Assembly (NCBI GenBank): GCA_028554795.2
Contig: CM068831.1
Span: 35,693,644-35,757,643 of the forward strand
Reading direction: 5' to 3'
DNA length: 64,000 nt
From: Sinohyriopsis cumingii
Taxonomy: Eukaryota; Mollusca; Bivalvia; Unionida; Unionidae
The position numbers and the translations under genes were made by a program. The notes under the pieces were generated by a model. It made no database searches and was not told the origin of the DNA. It saw only the letters and a program-made list of their open reading frames with translations. Shown one piece after another: positions 59,100-64,000 of the stretch. The first letter of the stretch is position 1. Every line of letters starts with the position of its first letter.

Positions 59100-62000
59100 C
59101 CTGGGAGTAAAGCAAAAATGGAAGAAACAAATTTCCGGATCGCTACTATCAACAGCAATGGGATAGACAAAGCGAAAGCAGACAAAGTAGCCAAAGAAAC
59201 AAACTTTGGTGTAATAATGATACAAGAAACACACTATAGAATTAAGCCAGAGTTCGAAATTTTAGTAGAAGACAAACTTAACGCAATAAAGATATGCAAC
59301 AATTTTGCAAATAATGATATTAGAGTTGGTTGCAACAATAATATTTTTAAAAAGCTGGGAAAGGTTTGAGGAGGGGGGAATTTTTTAAGGGACGGTTGCT
59401 ACGTGTTAAAATGTTTAATTGGCATATTATAAATGTGTACATGCCAGCTAATAGAAATAAGAAACTAATTTTAAAGAAAACTTATACACCTACCTACAAC
59501 AATATTCGATGGAAAATCTAATCATAGGGGGAGATTTCAACTGGGTAACTATAAATTAAACCAGTCTAGCAGGATTGATAAATTTTACGGAAATTTTTAT
59601 GATCCATTAATATATATTAATACTGCAATAACCAACCAAAAGCTATCAGACCATTTCATGCTCACTATTGACCTAAAAATGAAAAAAATAGAAAAATGTG
59701 GGTCAGGACTATGGAAACTAAATAATAAGATTTTAAATGACAAAGAATATGTCGAAATAATAATTAAAAAAAGAAATTGAAACCGTCAAAAATGAAGAAA
59801 ATATTAATATAATAATTGATTGGGATGTTTTAAAAAACAAAATAAAAGGAATAAATATTCAGTACTCAAATAGAGGGCGGAAAAACCCCAGAAAAAAAAG
59901 ACAAACACGAACTCAAATTAGAACTAAGCAAAACAACAAACGACGATGGAGAAAGAAAAAAAAAAACGATTGACAGACAAAATTAAAATCGTTGAAGAAG
60001 ACGAAAATCAGGGGAGAATAATAAGGGCGGGAAAATTTACAAAGATCTACAACGAGGCAAAAAACGTATATAAGCGAGAAGAATTTAGAAAAGGGGGCGA
60101 TACAATTTTAAACAATATCAAAATAAACAATGTAACCCATACTGTAAAAGAAGATATCCTAAATAATATTTCCAAATATTATAAAGAACTATACACCACA
60201 CACCACACAGAACATATACTTCAGCACAATCGACAGCTACTTAAAAAATGTCGACTGTGAGATGACATCAGCAGTACATAGAGACCAATGTGATGATGTC
60301 ATCTCAGATGAAGAAATCACAAAAAGTATATCAACACTCACAAAAGTCACCAGGGAAAGATGGACTCATCGTGGAATTCTACCAAAAGTTCCACGGTGAA
60401 CTGACGCCGATCTTAAACGCTTTGTATAATAATATAGTTTTAAGTAAAAATAAAATGACTAAATCTATGAGGGAGGGAGTTATCACAATTATATACAAAG
60501 GGAAAGGGAATAGAGACGAGATTAAAAACTGGAGGCCTATATCACTTTTAAACACGGACTATAAGATTTTAAGTAGGATTTTAACAAATACAGTAAAGGG
60601 TAGGATAAACAAGATAATTAATGTAAATCAAACTTGTGGGGGAGGGATATACAAAACAATATTTTAAACATTAAAACTATAATTAACTACATAAATGAAA
60701 CTGGTATGATGAGTGCTATGGTACTCTTCGACCAGGAGAAAGCTTTCGACTGATTTGAACAAAACTGTATAAAGAATGTTTTTAAAAAATTTGGTTTCGG
60801 ACCCAATTTCCAAAATGGACCAAAATCCTACACACTGGGATAATTAAACGGGAAATGCACGAAAGAATTTGAAATACAACGATCAGTGATACAAGGATGT
60901 CCACTATCAATGCTAGAATACGTAATGGCAATATAAATCCTACGTCACACGATAAGAAACAACCCAGATGTGCAAGCAGGGGCGTATTAACCATTAAGCA
61001 GACTAAGCACGTGCATAGGACACCAGGGCCAAAGGGGGCACCACAAAGTTGAGAAAAGGGTGAAAAGAAAGAAAGAAAAAAGAATGAAGATTTGTAAAAA
61101 AAACTGATACAACTAGTGCAAATTGATCATGATGTTCTGTTTCTTGATCATGGTACACCCTAGGGTTATCTTCTCAGGTGTACGTGGAAAAGAGGGGCGC
61201 GCCAAGATTTGTCAGTGCTTAGGGCACCAGTGAGCCTTAATCCGCCCCTGATTATACAAGGCATACAAATACCAAACCTAAAAAAGAATTAAAAAATGCT
61301 CTAACATGCATATGATTGCAACATCTTTAGAAGAGAGGGGAAATGCTATAAGCGTCGGGTTCCAAAATAAACCACAACAAGCACGAAATCTTAAAAATAG
61401 TTAACTGGAGGGGCAACCACCCTGGATTATCGCCCCCCCACACACACACACTTACTGAGAGACACTGTAAAGGCTCTAGGGGTTTACTTTGGTAATAAAA
61501 AAAAGAAGCTGTAGAAAATTATGAACATATTATCAATAAAATAAGAGAAAATGTGAAAATCTGGCCATGGCGCCATTACCTATCATGGAGCGGGCCCAAG
61601 TGGCCAAGACTTATTTATACTCAAATATTAACTACATAATTAAATCCATAGATATGGATAATACAATTTTAAACAAAACAGACAACGAAATAATAGATTA
61701 TATATGGAATCATAAAATGCATCATGTAAAAAAAGAGACATTATATAGGGCCAAAAGTAGAGGGGGCTTGGGGTTGCCGAGCCCTCTACTACTATAATTA
61801 ACTAACATAATCAATAGATTAAAAAAAAAAATGCACTCAGACCCGGCTACAGCGTGAGAAGCACCGTACATCTACTGGTTCGGCTTCACCTTGAGAAACC
61901 GACCAGAGATATACAAAAATAACAAATTAATATAAAAAAATCGAAGTGCCACGCAAACATATGAGAACTAATTTTAAAATATAGAGACAAAACAGATTTA

Positions 62001-63740
62001 TGCAAAATTTAATAAGTAAAAGTCACGCTTGGATTAGGGAGGAGGTAACCAAAAATATAAAATGTAGAGTAGAGCAGGACAACTGAGGGTGTAAATTGGA
62101 CAAAAAAATTGGAAAAATTGGGGAAAATAAGATCTGTCAAAACACAAAGTATAATTTTTAAATACCTGCACAACACCTGGCTAACAGGCGAAGAAACAAT
62201 CAAACATCGTATGCTGAGGATAATGCCGAAATGCCCTTTATGTAAAACAGCGAACTTCACCAAACTACATACGATTGTCCAATGTGATAAAACTAAACAT
62301 AATAGGATAAAGTTAATAATGAAAATTTGCAAAAAATATAAGTATAACAAAAATAACATTTTATTCATAGATTTAGACTACGAAAACAAAATCGTTCTAA
62401 AATGTATAGACTATATAGTAACTACGATGATATCCTGTGGACAGGTGATAAAGATTTTTAAATAAGATACGTGGTAAAAATAAGAATATTAACCACAACA
62501 AGAACTCAGTACGTCTTACGACGAATAGATACTTACCGTCAGGTTGATATAACGCAATTGATGTTGGAATTGGGGGAGAGAGGGGGAGGGAGGAATAGGT
62601 ATTACAGACCGAAGGGTCGCGTAGCGCAATTGCGAGCTGATGCCATACCCATACCCCCTCCTCGCACCCCACAACAGCCATATTTCAAAGAAAATTTCAA
62701 ATTCTATTTCAAATATTTCAAAGAAACCCATATAACTTTTTTTTTTTAAAAGAGAAAAGGGAAGAAAGGAAGAAAGAAAAAAATAAAAGAATTTTGTAAT
62801 TTAATTTTTTTTCTTCTTTCTCTGAAAGAAAATTCTAAAGACATATATAGGAAGGGATACAGGGAAAATATAAGGGGGGAGTAAATGGCGATGACATCAT
62901 GGGGCTAAGTCACAGGGCTCAGTGAAGTGCATAGGCCCATCATGAGTCTTTGAAAACACCCAATGTAGAACATAAACAGACAAAATAAAGACACAAATAC
63001 ATACTGTATAACACTTAGTTTAAAACCCTACTAACTTCTCCCGCACTGCATGGTTGACCACTATAGAATAATGTGGTCTCATAAATACGTTTGGATCTTT
63101 CAATAAAGCATAATCAGATAAACTAAATAAAGGAGGCCTAACGCGACCCAGGAAAAACACATAGAGAATAAAGAAGCGTGAACCTTGGATCGAGCGTAAC
63201 CTACCTATCAACATCTTTAAAGACTATTATGAGGAACGACACATATTATCACTCGAATAATAAAATAGGAAATTATTTTTTTAAACAAAATCTAAATAGT
63301 ACACCATTCCATCGTCAAAATTAGAAAACCATAAAACAAATTAAAAGATACAATATAACATCATAAAGGAAGAAATACAACTGGGAAAGATATTTGATCT
63401 ATACTTGCTGTCTCAAACATAAAGAAAATATAGCATACACACAATATAACACCATTACATATAGCAAACACTGAGACCTAGGCGACATATAGCAAAGGTT
63501 ACAAAACATTTCAAGGGAATGAACTTCGAGCAAGGTGAGGGAAACCAGACTCGGACGAACAACCCTTTAGATAACACTATGGAAACATAAATACCCCATC
63601 AAAAATTCTAAAAACTAAATTTTTTATATAAAATTTTGTTTTAATAAAACGTAGAACACATCTGAGGGGGAAATACACAAATATAAAATACTTTTTATTT
63701 TTTTGGGGAAATGGGGGCATCTGTCCGTTGCCCCCCCCCC
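59100..63740 (+). mobile_element. nearly full-length, decayed Tx1/L1-like LINE (copy X)
   Basis: In order: APE endonuclease N-terminus at 59118 (RIATINSNGIDKAKADKV, then VIMIQETH); endonuclease end (IIGGDFNW, then KLSDHFMLTIDLK); a linker (GLWKLNNKILNDKEY); reverse transcriptase start (KSPGKDGLIVEFYQKF, REGVITIIYKGKGNRDEIKN, WRPISLLNTDYKILSRIL); the LFDQEKAFD motif near 60720; a C-terminal region (GGLGLPS) and a CPLCK-type CCHC-like knuckle at 62210-62290. A 3' UTR with poly-C end runs to 63740. Multiple stops, frameshifts and an inserted MITE make it defective. Confidence 0.75.
60977..61252. mobile_element. hAT-like MITE inserted in the LINE
   Basis: The ends CAGGGGCG and CGCCCCTG are inverted, and the inner TIR words ATTAACCATTAAG and the inverse of CTTAATCC also agree. 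The flanking LINE reading is interrupted between TGTGCAAG and TATACAAG, an imperfect 8-bp duplication (6/8). That length fits hAT. No ORF. Confidence 0.65.
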
Positions 63741-63749
63741 AAAAAAAAA

Positions 63750-63774
63750 GTGTGTGTGTGTGTGTGTGTGTGTG
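63750..63774. repeat. (GT)n microsatellite
   Basis: About 12 GT units, directly after the LINE's C10A9 end. Confidence 0.92.
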
Positions 63775-63940
63775 TTATTATACCCATTACATTACTTGCA
63801 AAATATATATGGTGCTGACATTTTTGGCAAGAGGGAGACCTACCGATATTCTGCATATAATTATTTTAATGTTTTTCAGAGCGAGAGTATTGGGGCCTGA
63901 TCTGTTCAATATATTTCTCAACTGATACAGCAGGTATAAT

Positions 63941-64000
63941 CAGAGGCGTAGCTGGGGGGGGGGGGGGGGAAGGGGAGTACATATGTCCCCGGGCGCCAAG
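63941..64000. mobile_element. hAT-like MITE end, cut by window edge
   Basis: CAGAGGCGTAGCTG followed by a long G run is the start of a very common MITE type. The rest lies beyond the window. Confidence 0.45.

Overview
This is eukaryotic (metazoan) nuclear DNA: AT-rich, microsatellite-laden, full of tRNA-headed SINEs, decayed LINEs and MITEs, with no convincing host protein-coding gene. A marine invertebrate, possibly a mollusc, is my guess from the repeat content; nothing in the window proves the species.

The centrepiece is a complete Polinton/Maverick element (virus-like giant transposon) at 21443-37355, 15.9 kb. It has terminal inverted repeats of about 265 bp that begin 5'-AG, and a 5-bp target duplication GGTTA on both sides. 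Left half, minus strand: a capsid-associated (penton-like) gene split by an in-frame amber codon, a two-helix membrane protein, a long coiled-coil fibre gene with about 17 repeats of 21 residues (frameshifted), an adenain-like protease, a pVI/pX-like hydrophobic protein, a major-capsid candidate with two frameshifts, a small basic virion protein, a repeat-rich noncoding block, three small proteins of unknown function (one frameshifted), an HNH homing-type endonuclease and a zinc-finger protein. Then, plus strand: a 1,099-residue fusion of a family-B-like DNA polymerase with a superfamily-1 helicase, overlapped by a small HNH protein. Then, minus strand: a retrovirus-like DDE integrase and a protein joining a two-CxxC N-terminus to a parvovirus-type phospholipase A2 domain. 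Last, plus strand: the A32/FtsK-type packaging ATPase, interrupted near its end by a UGA with continuation in the +1 frame.

Together the genes would replicate (polymerase-helicase), integrate (integrase), package (ATPase), assemble and mature (capsid, penton-like, protease, pVI/pX-like) and deliver (fibre, PLA2) a virus-like particle. Polymerase-helicase, integrase, protease and PLA2 genes are open; most interruptions fall in virion genes, several at homopolymer runs. The two TIRs are almost identical, so the insertion looks young, and assembly indels must be excluded before calling it decayed.

The left flank (1-21442) is noncoding, with a 75-bp tandem array, microsatellites, SINE copies and one arm of a 0.9-kb direct repeat that also occurs just right of the Polinton. 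The right flank (37361-64000) holds SINEs, a foldback MITE in TA/CA repeats, two arrays of about 360-bp tandem units each followed by the same tail and SINE, a truncated CR1/Jockey-like LINE, and three copies of a Tx1/L1-like LINE, one nearly full length and interrupted by a hAT-like MITE.
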